DNA from: Arthrobacter sp. P2b
Lineage (GTDB): Bacteria > Actinomycetota > Actinomycetes > Actinomycetales > Micrococcaceae
Direction: 5' to 3'
Length of the DNA stretch: 64,000 nucleotides
Assembly: GCF_900168295.1 (NCBI RefSeq)
Contig: NZ_FVZL01000002.1
Coordinates: 310,001 to 374,000, forward strand
The position numbers and the translations under genes were made by a program. Below the pieces are notes generated by a model. The model was not told the origin of the DNA. It was given only the letters and a program-made list of their open reading frames with translations, and did not search any database. Positions 20,734-30,676 of the stretch are shown in pieces; within the stretch, counting starts at the first letter, position 1, and each line of letters opens with the position of its first letter.

Positions 20734-21687
20734 GTGCCGGAAACCGCTGCGCCCAAGGGCGCCGCCCGTGCCCTGGGCCGCGCGCGCGCTCTTGTGCTTG
20801 CCGGTGTCCTTGTTGCCGTTCCCGCCTTGACGGGCTGCATTGCCGAAGCGGGACCGTCACCCACAGCCACGCCGCTCACAGGTCCGGCCGCCTCGGGCAC
20901 CGCACAGCCTCCGTCCACCAGCGCGCCGCTGGAAACCACCCAGTCCTCCAACAAGGCGCCTGTGTACTGGATCGGCCGCAGCGACAGCGGGGTTTTCCTT
21001 TACCGGGAATTCCGGGATGTCCCGGACCAGGAAAATCCGGTGACCCGGGCACTGCGGGCCATGATGTCCGACAAACCCCTCGACCCTGATTTTTTTACCC
21101 CCTGGCAGAACCCGAGCCAGCTCGCCACGTCGATTTCGGGCAAGGACGTCATCACTGTTGATGTGTCCGAGGATGCATTCAACAGCAATCTCGACGCCGA
21201 CATGGCTGCCCGGGCCATCCAGCAGCTGGTGTATACGGCAACGGCCGCGGCTGCCAGCTCAGGACTGATCGACTCGGGCCAGCAGATCCGGGTGCGCATC
21301 CTGGTGGACGGACATACGGACTACGTGGCCTTTGACCACATCCAGCTGGGCGCCCTGATGACGCGCACCGCAGGCCTTGTTGCACCCGTCTGGATTATCG
21401 ACCCCCAGGAAAACGTGGAAGTGGGCGGCGGCAGCGTCAAGATCACCGGGCGCAACACAACGGCAGGCGGCAAGCTCCGCTGGCAGATCCTCCAGTCCAG
21501 GGACAACGGCGCCAAGGAGCCGTTCCTCACGGGCGAGACCACCGCGTCTGCTGAACAGGGACAGGCCGGGGTGTTCACCCTGGCGCTCAACCTGCCGCCA
21601 GGTGACTACGAGCTGCGGGTCTCCCAGGCGGGCACTGGCGACCAGCCGGACCAGTACGAGGACACACGGGCCTTTAAGGTGTGGTAG
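20734..21687 (+). CDS. GerMN/Gmad2-domain lipoprotein
   Basis: This predicted secreted lipoprotein has 317 residues. A signal peptide of about 34 residues ends in lipobox ALTGC, followed by a Thr/Pro/Ser-rich linker. A GerMN domain follows at about residues 80-200 (YWIGRSDSGVFLYREFR through VRILVDG), and then a Gmad2 immunoglobulin-like domain (about 220-315) ending in EDTRAFKVW. In other bacteria these domains occur in spore germination and cell-envelope proteins; the role here is unknown. The start is GTG at 20734 with AAGGAAAGG upstream, chosen over ATG 20653 because it gives a normal signal peptide. Its 3' end overlaps rsmE by 14 bp tail to tail. Confidence 0.85.
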   Translation: MPETAAPKGAARALGRARALVLAGVLVAVPALTGCIAEAGPSPTATPLTGPAASGTAQPPSTSAPLETTQSSNKAPVYWIGRSDSGVFLYREFRDVPDQENPVTRALRAMMSDKPLDPDFFTPWQNPSQLATSISGKDVITVDVSEDAFNSNLDADMAARAIQQLVYTATAAAASSGLIDSGQQIRVRILVDGHTDYVAFDHIQLGALMTRTAGLVAPVWIIDPQENVEVGGGSVKITGRNTTAGGKLRWQILQSRDNGAKEPFLTGETTASAEQGQAGVFTLALNLPPGDYELRVSQAGTGDQPDQYEDTRAFKVW

Positions 21688-22453
21688 CCTTCCAGCGGCC
21701 CAGGATGTCGCTGGCAAGGACGACGGCGGCAGGCCCGGCCGTTGATGAGCGCAGGACGTGGTGGCCCAGGAGTGCTGTCACGGCGCCCTTGTCGCAGAGT
21801 TTCGTGACTTCCCGGGGGCTGATGCCGCCTTCCGGTCCCACGATCAGGAGCACTTCCCGGGGCGCCGCTCCCCCCGCTCCATCCCATGCTTCGAGGACGT
21901 TTCGCAGTGGCCGCACGGCGTCCTCATGAAGGATGACAGCCAGGCCGGCGGCTTCGACGGCCGCGGACAGGGCGGCTGTGTCGACGGCGGGCCGGACCTC
22001 GGGAACCCAGGCCCGGCGTGCCTGCTTGGCCGCCGCAGTCACAACGGACTGCCATTTGGCATGGGCCTTGGCGGCCCGGTCACCTTTCCAGCGCACGATG
22101 GAACGCTCGGACTGCCACGGAATGACGGCGTCGATTCCGAGCTCTGTCGCCGTTTCGATGGCCAGCTCGTCCCGGTCGCCCTTCGCAAGCGCCTGGACCA
22201 GGACCAGCCGGACATCGGGGCGGTCTTCGACAGCCACCGACGTGCACTCGACTTCCAGAGCCGAGGAAGAAGCCGCGGTGACGCGTCCGCTCATCCGTGT
22301 GCCGGCACCGTCCACGATGTCCACAGCTTCACCGGGTGACAGCCGTTTAACCGCAACAGCGTGCCTGGCTTCGGGTCCTTCCAGGATGAACCGCGTTGCG
22401 GGCGCGACGCCGTCCAGGGACCCGGCGGGAGTGAAGAAGACGGGGTTGCTCAC
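21674..22453 (-). CDS. rsmE: 16S rRNA (uracil-1498-N3)-methyltransferase
   Basis: This 259-residue SPOUT (knotted) methyltransferase has an N-terminal PUA-like domain and the C-terminal SAM-binding knot LLIVGPEGGISPREV. The conserved block QALAKGDRDELAIETATELG is also present. It modifies U1498 of 16S rRNA in the assembled 30S subunit. It follows dnaJ by 2 bp, as is common in actinobacteria, so it probably rides on the hrcA-dnaJ transcript. It ends inside the convergent lipoprotein gene. Confidence 0.94.
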   Translation of the reverse strand: MSNPVFFTPAGSLDGVAPATRFILEGPEARHAVAVKRLSPGEAVDIVDGAGTRMSGRVTAASSSALEVECTSVAVEDRPDVRLVLVQALAKGDRDELAIETATELGIDAVIPWQSERSIVRWKGDRAAKAHAKWQSVVTAAAKQARRAWVPEVRPAVDTAALSAAVEAAGLAVILHEDAVRPLRNVLEAWDGAGGAAPREVLLIVGPEGGISPREVTKLCDKGAVTALLGHHVLRSSTAGPAAVVLASDILGRWKATTP

Positions 22454-22455
22454 CG

Positions 22456-23583
22456 CTACAGGTTACCGAGGCGGTCCCGGAGTTTGGCGAACATGCCGCC
22501 GCTGGCAGCAAGTTTGCCCTCGGTGATCTGCTCGCCGCGCATCTTGGCGAGCTGCCGCAGCAGGTCCTCCTGGGCGGCATCCAGCTTTGCGGGGGTCTCA
22601 ACCTGCAGGTGCACCTTCAGGTCGCCGCGGCCGTAGCCGCGCAGGTGGGTAACGCCGAGGCCGCGGAGGGTGATGATCTCACCGGACTGCGTTCCGGGCT
22701 TGACGTCGATTTCCTGGGTCCCGTCGAAGGTCTCAAGGCTTACCTCGGTACCCAGCGCTGCGGCCGTCATGGGGATGTTCAGCGTGGCGTGGAGGTCGTC
22801 TCCGTCGCGGACGTAGGTGGCGTCATTGTTGACGCGGATTTCCACGTAAAGGTCACCGGAGGGTCCGCCGGCGGGCCCGGCCTCGCCCTGGCCGGAGAGC
22901 TGGATCCGGGTGCCGGTGGCCACGCCGGCGGGAACCTTGATGGTCAGGGACCGGCGGCTCCGGATCCGTCCCTGGCCGCTGCATTCGTTGCAGGGGTCCT
23001 TGATGACGGTGCCGAAGCCTTCGCAGCTGCCGCAGGGCGCAGCCGTCATGACCTGGCCCAGGATGGAGCGAACGGCCCGCTGGACCTGGCCGCTGCCTCC
23101 GCAGATGTCACACCGTTCGGGGTGGGTGCCGGGCCGGCAGCATGATCCCTCGCAGGTGGGGCAGGTGACAGCGGTGTCCACTTCGAGTTTCTTGTTGACG
23201 CCGAACACCGCATCGCGGAGGTCGATCCGGACACTGATGAGGGCGTCCTGGCCGCGGCGGACACGGGAGGCAGGCCCGGTGGAGCCGCCGGCGCCAAAGA
23301 ACGTGTCAAAGATGTCCTGGAACGCGAAGCCCTGGCCGGCGTAGCTGCCGCCGCCGAATCCGTTGTCCGTACCGTTTTCGTTGCCGGTGGTGTCATAGAC
23401 GCGCCGCTTTTGGGGGTCGGAAAGGACCTCGTACGCGTGGGTTACTGCCTTGAAGCGGTCTGCGGCGTCCTCACCCGGGTTAACGTCCGGGTGCAGGGTC
23501 CGGGCCAGCTTGCGGTAGGCCTTCTTGATTTCTTCGCCGGTGGCCTCCGGTGAGACTCCAAGGACGTCATAGTGGCTGCTCAA
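22456..23583 (-). CDS. dnaJ: Chaperone protein DnaJ
   Basis: This 375-residue type I J-protein stimulates DnaK. It has a J domain with HPD (residues 33-35), a short Gly/Phe-rich linker ([10 protein letters not shown]), four zinc-finger repeats ([32 protein letters not shown]) and two C-terminal beta domains. The first repeat ends in Cys rather than Gly. The start codon is TTG with AAGGAAGAG upstream. It lies 84 bp downstream of hrcA, so HrcA/CIRCE is likely to control it. Confidence 0.95.
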   Translation of the reverse strand: MSSHYDVLGVSPEATGEEIKKAYRKLARTLHPDVNPGEDAADRFKAVTHAYEVLSDPQKRRVYDTTGNENGTDNGFGGGSYAGQGFAFQDIFDTFFGAGGSTGPASRVRRGQDALISVRIDLRDAVFGVNKKLEVDTAVTCPTCEGSCCRPGTHPERCDICGGSGQVQRAVRSILGQVMTAAPCGSCEGFGTVIKDPCNECSGQGRIRSRRSLTIKVPAGVATGTRIQLSGQGEAGPAGGPSGDLYVEIRVNNDATYVRDGDDLHATLNIPMTAAALGTEVSLETFDGTQEIDVKPGTQSGEIITLRGLGVTHLRGYGRGDLKVHLQVETPAKLDAAQEDLLRQLAKMRGEQITEGKLAASGGMFAKLRDRLGNL

Positions 23584-23667
23584 AGTTTGTATCTCTTCCT
23601 TGTTGTACTGCCTGCATGCGGGGTGCCCTGCCCGTGGTTCCGGCTGCCTGAGCGCCGGGACCGCCGG

Positions 23668-24681
23668 TCAGGGTCCCAGGATCCGGGAAAGGTAACGGGC
23701 AACAGCCCTGACGGCGGCCATGGTGGTGGGATAGTCCATGCGCGTCGGCCCCAGCACGCCAATCTTGGCCGTGCTGTCCGGGCCGTATCCCGTGGCCACG
23801 ACGGACGCCTCGGAAAGGCCGTCGTAGGGGTTCTCGCGGCCGATGCTGACGGCCACGCCGCGGTGGTCCTGCGCCATCTCGCTCAAGAGCCGCAGCATGA
23901 CCACCTGCTCCTCCAGGGCTTCCAGGACGGGGCCGATGCTGAGCGGGAAATCGACGTTGGACCGTGCAAGGTTCGCCGTTCCCGCCATCACCATCCGGTC
24001 CTCACGGCTGCTGTGCGCCAGCACCTCCAGCCCGTGGGCCAGCGCCTGCGCGGCCGGCCTCTGGCCGGGACTAACCGCCGACACCACGGCCGGAAGTGAC
24101 TGGGCCAGCTGGCCCAGCGGCGTTCCTGAAAGGGAACCCAGGAACCGGGTCCGCAAGGCGGCCAGGGCGTCGTCCCCCAGGTCCTGCCCGACGTCGATGA
24201 CCCGCTGTTCCACCTTGCCGCTGTTCGCGATGAGCACCACCAGCACCTTGCGGGGAGCAAGCAGGACGAATTCGATGTGCCGGATCAGGGCACGGCTCAG
24301 GTGCGGATACTGGACAACCGCCACCTGGTTGGTCAGCTGCGACAGCAGGCGGACCGTCCGGTCCAGGACGTCGTCAAGGTCGTCTGAGCCCTCCAGCAAC
24401 GACTGGATGGCCCGGCGCTCGGCCTGCGACAGGGGTTTGACGGCCGAAATCTGGTCGACGAACAGACGGTAGCCCTTGTCCGTGGGAATCCGGCCCGCGC
24501 TGGTGTGCGGGGCGGTGATCAGGCCCTCGTCCTCCAGCGCCGCCATATCGTTGCGGATTGTCGCACTGGAGACGCCGAGATGATGCCTCTCGACCAGGGC
24601 CTTGGATCCCACCGGCTCGCGGGAGTGGACGTAGTCCTCCACGATGGCCCGCAGTACTTCCAGCTTGCGTGGCTCGCTCAC
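23668..24681 (-). CDS. hrcA: Heat-inducible transcription repressor HrcA
   Basis: HrcA represses class I heat-shock genes by binding CIRCE. The 337-residue product has an N-terminal winged helix (KLEVLRAIVEDYVHSREPVGSKAL, then GVSSATIRNDMAALE) and the long C-terminal HrcA domain. The start is GTG at 24681 with GGAGG just upstream; upstream extension to 24747 would read into the CIRCE element. It is the first gene of hrcA-dnaJ-rsmE and is autoregulated if the CIRCE at 24741-24767 is used. Confidence 0.95.
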   Translation of the reverse strand: MSEPRKLEVLRAIVEDYVHSREPVGSKALVERHHLGVSSATIRNDMAALEDEGLITAPHTSAGRIPTDKGYRLFVDQISAVKPLSQAERRAIQSLLEGSDDLDDVLDRTVRLLSQLTNQVAVVQYPHLSRALIRHIEFVLLAPRKVLVVLIANSGKVEQRVIDVGQDLGDDALAALRTRFLGSLSGTPLGQLAQSLPAVVSAVSPGQRPAAQALAHGLEVLAHSSREDRMVMAGTANLARSNVDFPLSIGPVLEALEEQVVMLRLLSEMAQDHRGVAVSIGRENPYDGLSEASVVATGYGPDSTAKIGVLGPTRMDYPTTMAAVRAVARYLSRILGP

Positions 24682-24740
24682 ACTCCACCTCCATCCAGGG
24701 TCAGGGCGGCCGTGCCGCCCGCACCGTGCCACCACCAGGG

Positions 24741-24767
24741 TTAGCACTCGACATGCCTAAGTGCTAA
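24741..24767. promoter_or_regulatory. CIRCE operator for HrcA
   Basis: The element is TTAGCACTC-N9-AAGTGCTAA. It matches the consensus TTAGCACTC-N9-GAGTGCTAA at all positions but one. It lies 60 bp upstream of the hrcA start, and a CATAAT hexamer (minus strand, 24780-24775) just above it would place the transcript start at its edge, a usual CIRCE position. The divergent DUF3097 gene may also be affected. Confidence 0.93.
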
Positions 24768-24858
24768 CAGTCTATTATGCCTCGGGCCGTTGTTAGCATT
24801 GGTACCGCTCCGGGCGAAATTCCGGTGGCACTGATCTAGCGCTAGGCGGAGTCGATCC

Positions 24859-25710
24859 ATGGATTACCAGAACTGGGGCCCCCGGGACATGTCCGCGCCC
24901 GTCCGGACCCAATTGCCCGAAGTGCCCGTTGAGCGCGGAATGGTGCTGGAGGACGTCCAGTCCGGTTGGGTCGGCGCCGTCACCCGGGTGGAAAAGTCCG
25001 GCGGGATGCACGTGGTGGTCCTCGAGGACCGCCGCGGGAAGTCACGGACCTTCCGGCTGGGTTTCGGTTTCCTCCTCGAAGGCCGCGCCATCCGCCTGAT
25101 GCCCCCGGCACCCCGTCCGGCGAAGGCCGGCCCCGCCGCAGGAAGGACTGCCTCCGGCTCCGTGCGGGTTGCCGGCCAGCGCGCACAGGTAGCCAAGGCC
25201 AGCCGCATCTGGGTGGAGGGAAAGCACGACGCCGAACTGGTGGAAAAAGTGTGGGGAGACGACCTCCGGGTGGAGGGCATCGTCGTCGAACCCCTGCACG
25301 GCATTGACGACCTGGCCGGCGCGGTGGCCGACTTCCGGCCCGGACCGGGACGGCGCCTGGGCGTGCTCGTGGACCACCTGGTGCCGGACTCCAAGGAGTC
25401 GCGCATTGCCGATGCCGTCATGGCGTCTCCCGGCGCGGCCGGGAATGTGCTCATCGTGGGCCATCCCTACGTGGACGTGTGGCAGGCCATCCGGCCCGCT
25501 GTCCTCGGCATCGAGAAGTGGCCCGTTGTGCCGCGCGGGCAGGACTGGAAGACCGGGATCCTGGCCGCTTTCGGCTGGCCCCACGACACGAAGGAAGACA
25601 TCGGGCTGGGATGGCAGAAGCTGTTGGGGGCCGTCCGCAGCTATGCAGACCTGGAAGCATCCCTGCTGGGGCGGGTTGAGGAAGTGATCGACTTCCTCAC
25701 TGTTCCCTGA
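24859..25710 (+). CDS. DUF3097 family protein
   Basis: This 283-residue soluble protein belongs to an actinobacterial family of unknown function. The N-terminal third looks like a small beta domain (GWVGAVTRVEKSGGMHVVVLEDRRG), followed by a Pro/Ala linker. The remainder resembles a Toprim-like or nuclease-like fold (SRIWVEGKHDAELVEKVWGDDLR and GVLVDHLVPDSKE). The pattern EGKHD...DHL is suggestive of Toprim metal-binding acids, but this is only an inference. It diverges from hrcA across the CIRCE element. GGAG precedes the ATG. Confidence 0.8.
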   Translation: MDYQNWGPRDMSAPVRTQLPEVPVERGMVLEDVQSGWVGAVTRVEKSGGMHVVVLEDRRGKSRTFRLGFGFLLEGRAIRLMPPAPRPAKAGPAAGRTASGSVRVAGQRAQVAKASRIWVEGKHDAELVEKVWGDDLRVEGIVVEPLHGIDDLAGAVADFRPGPGRRLGVLVDHLVPDSKESRIADAVMASPGAAGNVLIVGHPYVDVWQAIRPAVLGIEKWPVVPRGQDWKTGILAAFGWPHDTKEDIGLGWQKLLGAVRSYADLEASLLGRVEEVIDFLTVP

Positions 25711-25828
25711 TTGGGCAGCCAACACCCGGATAGCCAGTATTCTTGGTACTGCGGTGCCTGTGAAAAAGGGGCAGGCCCGCATCCAACCACCGGCATTCGC
25801 ACCATTTGCACTCTCGAAGGAACAGACT

Positions 25829-26248
25829 GTGTCAGAAAACGCACGTGATCACAGGGACAGCCAGGGCGGCGCGGGCCGCTCGGAATACCACGGCGTCCCG
25901 GCGAATGCGCTGCCCCTGACGGCGGGCGAGGACCGGCAGTGGGCCACGCTGGCGCACTTTGGCGGGATCCTCGGCTGCGTTCCTGCCCTGCTGATCTTCC
26001 TCATTTTCAGGGACCGTGGCCCGTTCACCGCCCAGGAGTCCAAGGAAGCCCTCAACTTCAGCCTCCCGCCCACCATCGCGGCCGTGGTGGCCAATATCCT
26101 GGTGTTCATCCCCGTGATCGGCAACATTTTTGCCGTGATCGCGACCCTCATCTGGATCGCCCTGACCTGCTTCTCCGTGGCCGCCGGCATCCACGTCAAC
26201 CGCGGCCAGCCGCACCGCTACCCGTACAACCTTCGCTGGATCAAGTAG
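25829..26248 (+). CDS. DUF4870 small membrane protein
   Basis: This 139-residue protein has a charged N-terminal tail of about 35 residues and then the DUF4870 pattern WATLAHFGGILGCVPALLIF, with about three membrane helices. It ends in HRYPYNLRWIK, which is typical of the family. The function is unknown. The start is GTG at 25829 with GAAGGA upstream; an earlier in-frame start at 25754 lacks a ribosome binding site. Convergent with hemW. Confidence 0.8.
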   Translation: MSENARDHRDSQGGAGRSEYHGVPANALPLTAGEDRQWATLAHFGGILGCVPALLIFLIFRDRGPFTAQESKEALNFSLPPTIAAVVANILVFIPVIGNIFAVIATLIWIALTCFSVAAGIHVNRGQPHRYPYNLRWIK

Positions 26249-26276
26249 CGTTCCAGCAATACGGGGGCCACGCCCT

Positions 26277-26301
26277 GCCCAACAACCACGCGTTATTGGG
26301 C
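26277..26301. terminator. Possible hairpin between DUF4870 gene and hemW
   Basis: GCCCAACAA pairs with TTATTGGGC (one mismatch) around a 7-base loop, between convergent genes. It is weaker than the other hairpins in the window. Confidence 0.4.
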
Positions 26302-26330
26302 CGGGAGTGACCCCGTGTTGGTTTAGCGGA

Positions 26331-27560
26331 TTACTCGGGAAGGATGCGGCGGACCACCGCGTCAGCCAGCAGGCGTCCCTTGAGGGTGAGGACCAGCTTC
26401 CCCCGGAATGCCGCGGCCGGGTCCACCAGGCCGTCGGCAATCAGCCCGGCAATCTCATGGCGACCCACGGCGCTCAAGGCGGCCACCTCAAGCCCGGCCT
26501 GAAGGCGGGCTTCCAGCATGACGCGCTCGATGTTCCGGGTTTCCAGGTCCAGGGTCTCCCTGCCTGCGGCCGGGGACAGGCCCTGCGCCAGGCGGCCGGC
26601 GTAGGCAGTGGGGTGCTTGACGTTCCACCAGCGGACACCGCCCATGTGGGAGTGCGCGCCGGGGCCGATCCCCCACCAGTCGTCCCCGCGCCAGTAGGCG
26701 AGGTTGTGGCGGCAGGCATGGTCCGGGGTACGGGCCCAGTTGCTGACTTCGTACCAGCCCAGCCCGGCTTTGGTGATCAGCTCATCGGCGAGCTCGTACT
26801 TGTCCGCATGGTCGTCGTCGTCGATTCCGGGTACCTCCCCACGGCGGATCTGGGCAGCCAGCTTGGTGCCGTCCTCGATGATCAGCGCGTAAGCGCTGAT
26901 GTGGTCCGGACCGTACGACAATGCCGTTTCCAGGGTGTGGCGCCAGTCGGCCAGGGACTCCCCCGGCGTTCCATAGATCAGGTCCAGGCTGACGGCGAGA
27001 CCCGCCTCGCGCGCCCACTGCACAACCTCCGGCACCCGGCTGGGCGTGTGCGTCCGGTCCAGGACCTTGAGCACATGCGGAACAGCCGACTGCATGCCGA
27101 ACGAGATCCGGGTGAATCCGGCCTCCTTCAAAATGGCGAGGGATTCGGGCGTGACGGAGTCGGGATTGGCCTCCGTGGTGACTTCGGCGCCGTCCTCGAT
27201 CCCCCACTGGTCGATGGCCGTCCGAAGAATCAGGGCAAGGTCGTCCGCGGGAAGCAGCGTGGGAGTGCCGCCGCCGAAGAAGACGGTGCTGAGCTTCCGG
27301 TCGGGGATCCCCGACCCGGCCAGCACCTTGGCCGCCAGCGCCACCTCGGACGCCGCGGTTTGGGCGTAGGCATCCTGCGACGCACCGCCGCCCAGTTCAG
27401 TGGCGGTGTAGGTATTGAAGTCGCAGTAACCACAACGGACGGCGCAGAACGGAATGTGTACGTACAACCCGAACGCCCGGTCCGCCGCACCTTCTGCCGC
27501 CTGGGCAGGCAGCAGTCCGTCCGACGGCGCCGGGTCGCCGAGTGGAAGAACGCTAGGCAT
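26331..27560 (-). CDS. hemW: HemW heme chaperone, radical SAM family
   Basis: This 409-residue protein resembles oxygen-independent coproporphyrinogen oxidase but fits HemW, which inserts heme into target proteins. The radical SAM cluster motif is Cys39-x3-Cys43-x2-Cys46 (PFCAVRCGYCDF). The Cys required by true HemN two residues after this motif is absent (Phe instead), which favours HemW. It lies 36 bp downstream of lepA, a neighbourhood shared by many bacteria. Confidence 0.9.
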   Translation of the reverse strand: MPSVLPLGDPAPSDGLLPAQAAEGAADRAFGLYVHIPFCAVRCGYCDFNTYTATELGGGASQDAYAQTAASEVALAAKVLAGSGIPDRKLSTVFFGGGTPTLLPADDLALILRTAIDQWGIEDGAEVTTEANPDSVTPESLAILKEAGFTRISFGMQSAVPHVLKVLDRTHTPSRVPEVVQWAREAGLAVSLDLIYGTPGESLADWRHTLETALSYGPDHISAYALIIEDGTKLAAQIRRGEVPGIDDDDHADKYELADELITKAGLGWYEVSNWARTPDHACRHNLAYWRGDDWWGIGPGAHSHMGGVRWWNVKHPTAYAGRLAQGLSPAAGRETLDLETRNIERVMLEARLQAGLEVAALSAVGRHEIAGLIADGLVDPAAAFRGKLVLTLKGRLLADAVVRRILPE

Positions 27561-27596
27561 CGTTGCGGCCCTGGTTATGTCCGGCCACCATCATCA

Positions 27597-29450
27597 CTAC
27601 TTCTTGGCCTTGTCCTTGGATTCGTCGGTGGTGAGTGCGGCGATGAAGGCCTCCTGCGGGACCTCGACGCGGCCCACCATTTTCATGCGCTTCTTGCCTT
27701 CCTTTTGCTTCTCCAGCAGTTTGCGCTTACGGGAGATGTCACCGCCGTAGCACTTGGCCAGGACGTCCTTGCGGATGGCGCGGATGCTTTCGCGGGCAAT
27801 GATCCGGGAGCCGATGGCTGCCTGGATGGGCACCTCGAACTGCTGGCGGGGAATGAGTTCGCGCAGCTTGGTGGTCATCATGACCCCGTAGGAGTAGGCC
27901 TTGTCGCGGTGGGTGATGGCGGAGAACGCATCCACCTGCTCACCCTGGAGCATGATGTCCACCTTCACAAGGTCGGCCACCTGGTCGCCGTCGGCCTTCC
28001 AGTCCAGGGAGCCGTAACCGCGGGTCTTGGACTTGAGGATGTCAAAGAAGTCGAACACGATCTCGGCGAGCGGCAGGCGGTACCGGATTTCCACCCGGTC
28101 CTCGGACAGGTAGTCCATGCCGCCCATCACGCCGCGGCGGCTCTGGCACAGCTCCATAATGGCGCCGACAAACTCATTGGGGGCCAGGATGGTTGCGGAG
28201 ACCATGGGCTCGCGGACCTCCGAGATTTTGCCGGAGGGGTATTCGCTGGGGTTGGTCACATGGACCACCTTCTTGTCCTCCAGCGTCACCTCGTATTCCA
28301 CGTTCGGGGCGGTGGAGATGAGGTCCAGGTTGTATTCGCGTTCCAGCCGCTCCCGGGTGATTTCCAGGTGGAGCAGGCCGAGGAAGCCCACGCGGAAACC
28401 GAAGCCCAGGGCAGCGGACGTTTCAGGTTCGTACACGAGGGCGGCGTCGTTGAGCATCAGCTTCTCCAGCGCATCGCGGAGCACCGGATAGTCCGTGCCG
28501 TCCAGCGGGTACAGGCCGGAGAACACCATCGGCTTGGCATCGGCGTAGCCGGGCAGGGAATCAGCCGCGGGTTTGGCGAGGTTGGTGACGGTGTCGCCCA
28601 CCTTGGACAGGCGGACGTCCTTCACCCCGGTGATGAGGTAACCCACTTCGCCGACGCCCAGGCCCTTGGAGGGTGTGGGCTCCGGTGAGCTGACGCCGAT
28701 CTCAAGGAGTTCGTGCGTGGCCCGCGTGGACATCATCTGGATGCGTTCGCGGGGGTGGAGCATGCCGTCCACCACGCGGACATAGGTCACCACGCCGCGG
28801 TAGGTGTCATAGACGGAGTCGAAGATCATGGCACGGGCGGGGGCGTCTGCGTCGCCTTCGGGGGCCGGCAGGTCGCGGACAATCTTGTCCAGCAGGGCTT
28901 CAACGCCCATGCCGGTCTTTCCCGAGACGCGAAGGACGTCCTCCGGATCCCCACCGATCAGGCTGGCAAGTTCGGCCGCGTACTTCTCGGGCTGGGCTGC
29001 CGGGAGGTCAATCTTGTTCAGGACCGGAATGATCGTGAGGTTGTTTTCCATTGCCAGGTACAGGTTGGCGAGGGTCTGGGCCTCAATACCCTGGGCTGCG
29101 TCCACCAGAAGGATCGCTCCTTCGCAGGCGGCGAGCGAGCGGGAAACCTCGTAGGTGAAGTCCACGTGGCCGGGGGTGTCGATCATGTTCAGCGCGTAAC
29201 TGGTGCCGTCGAGTTCCCAGGGCATGCGGACTGCCTGGGACTTGATGGTGATGCCGCGCTCGCGTTCGATGTCCATCCGGTCCAGGTACTGGGCCTTCAT
29301 GTCGCGGGACTGAACGACGCCGGTGAACTGCAGCATGCGGTCTGCCAGGGTGGACTTACCGTGGTCAATGTGCGCGATGATGCAGAAGTTCCGAATGAGG
29401 GCCGGATCTGTCGCGGCGGGCACCGGGGCGGTGCGGGCCATGGGAGACAC
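27597..29450 (-). CDS. lepA: Elongation factor 4 (LepA)
   Basis: LepA is a ribosomal GTPase that back-translocates stalled ribosomes and helps initiation or assembly. The 617-residue product has G1 [14 protein letters not shown]3 DTPGH, G4 NKIDLP and the LepA-specific C-terminal domain ([27 protein letters not shown]). The start is GTG at 29450 with AGGA 10 bases upstream; the ATG three codons in (29441) is the alternative. It diverges from a PemK-like gene and is followed by hemW. Confidence 0.96.
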   Translation of the reverse strand: MSPMARTAPVPAATDPALIRNFCIIAHIDHGKSTLADRMLQFTGVVQSRDMKAQYLDRMDIERERGITIKSQAVRMPWELDGTSYALNMIDTPGHVDFTYEVSRSLAACEGAILLVDAAQGIEAQTLANLYLAMENNLTIIPVLNKIDLPAAQPEKYAAELASLIGGDPEDVLRVSGKTGMGVEALLDKIVRDLPAPEGDADAPARAMIFDSVYDTYRGVVTYVRVVDGMLHPRERIQMMSTRATHELLEIGVSSPEPTPSKGLGVGEVGYLITGVKDVRLSKVGDTVTNLAKPAADSLPGYADAKPMVFSGLYPLDGTDYPVLRDALEKLMLNDAALVYEPETSAALGFGFRVGFLGLLHLEITRERLEREYNLDLISTAPNVEYEVTLEDKKVVHVTNPSEYPSGKISEVREPMVSATILAPNEFVGAIMELCQSRRGVMGGMDYLSEDRVEIRYRLPLAEIVFDFFDILKSKTRGYGSLDWKADGDQVADLVKVDIMLQGEQVDAFSAITHRDKAYSYGVMMTTKLRELIPRQQFEVPIQAAIGSRIIARESIRAIRKDVLAKCYGGDISRKRKLLEKQKEGKKRMKMVGRVEVPQEAFIAALTTDESKDKAKK

Positions 29451-29623
29451 GCAGGGTCCTTACTGTTGGCATTCACGCGGCACCGCCGGGGCACTGCACA
29501 AGGCCCCTGCGGTTGAGCCGCACATCTGGAACATCCAGTGTCCCACGTCCGGACCTGTGGCACTGCATTCCATGCCGGATCTGCCGTCATTCCCCGGCGC
29601 ACCGCCGGCTATAGGGTGGCGGC

Positions 29624-30220
29624 ATGGCTATCAACCTCCTCCGTTCCCTGGGAAACGCCGTCGGAAGCGGCCTCCGGCTGCTGCGGAAGGCAGGACGGGC
29701 AACACCACCCGCCGGCCCCCGCCCCGCACCGAACCGCGCTACCCGGGGTTCCATGTCCAAGAAGTCCGGTTCCCGGAATGCAGCTTCCGCCGGTGCCGTT
29801 GCCGCGGGCCGTCCCGGAGACACCTACCCCGGCGATTTCCAGGGGCGGTCAAAAGTCTCGTATGCGCCGCAGCCCGATGGTGCGCCGGATCCGGGCGAGG
29901 TGGTGTGGGCGTGGGTTCCGTACGAAGAAGACCACACCCGCGGGAAGGACCGCCCGGTCCTCCTGGTGGGGCGCAGCGGGCCCTACCTGCTGGGGCTGAT
30001 GCTCACCAGCCGCGACCGCATTCCCGCCGCGTCGGCCTCCAGCGACTATGTGGACCTGGGCAAGGGAGGCTGGGACCGGCAGGGCCGGCCGAGTGAGGCC
30101 AGGCTTGACCGCATCCTGCAGATCAGGCCGGACAGCATCCGGCGAGAAGGCGCGGTCCTGGACCGGACGCGCTTCGACAGCGTGGCAGCCGGGCTGCGGC
30201 GGCGACACGGCTGGTCTTAA
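29624..30220 (+). CDS. PemK/MazF-family protein, no adjacent antitoxin
   Basis: Residues of about 88-198 form a PemK/MazF-like domain (DPGEVVWAWVPYEEDHTRGKDRPVLLVG, then YLLGLMLTSRDR), the fold of sequence-specific mRNA interferases. The first 80 residues are a basic, Gly/Ala/Pro-rich region unlike classical toxins; an internal ATG at 29753 would shorten it. No small antitoxin gene lies upstream: the 173-bp divergent gap to lepA is empty, and rpsT follows downstream. It may be a domesticated relative rather than an active toxin. That is inference. Confidence 0.8.
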   Translation: MAINLLRSLGNAVGSGLRLLRKAGRATPPAGPRPAPNRATRGSMSKKSGSRNAASAGAVAAGRPGDTYPGDFQGRSKVSYAPQPDGAPDPGEVVWAWVPYEEDHTRGKDRPVLLVGRSGPYLLGLMLTSRDRIPAASASSDYVDLGKGGWDRQGRPSEARLDRILQIRPDSIRREGAVLDRTRFDSVAAGLRRRHGWS

Positions 30221-30388
30221 CGGCAAAATGGCCAGTCCGGCGCCTGACCTGCTATTCTTTATAGCTGTGTGTCCGTGCAGGTCGACGGCCACTGATGGTT
30301 GGCCGCCATAGGTATCCCCACGCCGCTCAGTCAATGGCCAATCTGAAAGCCCTCTAGACCATTTCCGCATTAAAAAGAGAGTTCACAC

Positions 30389-30649
30389 GTGGCGAATATC
30401 AAGTCCCAGAAGAAGCGCATCCTCACCAACGAGAAGGCACGCCTGCGCAACAACGCAGTCAAGTCCGAGCTGAAGACGGCCATCCGCGCCGTCAACACCG
30501 CCGTTGAGTCCACGGACAAGGATGCAGCTGCTGCTGCCCTGGTTACTGCCAGCCGCAAGCTGGACAAGGCTGTCAGCAAGGGTGTTCTGCACAAGAACAA
30601 CGCAGCGAACCGCAAGTCGGCGATCTCCAAGAAGGTCAACGCACTCTAA
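30389..30649 (+). CDS. rpsT: 30S ribosomal protein S20
   Basis: This 86-residue basic three-helix protein binds 16S rRNA. It begins [11 protein letters not shown] and is rich in Lys and Ala throughout, with the usual length. The 168-bp leader upstream contains no obvious ORF, and any self-regulatory structure there could not be defined by eye. It is closed by the hairpin at 30677-30706. Confidence 0.97.
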   Translation: MANIKSQKKRILTNEKARLRNNAVKSELKTAIRAVNTAVESTDKDAAAAALVTASRKLDKAVSKGVLHKNNAANRKSAISKKVNAL

Positions 30650-30676
30650 GGTTTCCAGTTCGTCTGAACTGATGGT

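Noticed and set aside
26307..28688. Open frame of 793 codons on the plus strand across hemW and lepA
   Set aside because: It is antisense to two clearly recognisable genes. Its product is low-complexity (Gly/Val/His/Asp-rich), as expected from the mirror frame of high-GC coding DNA.
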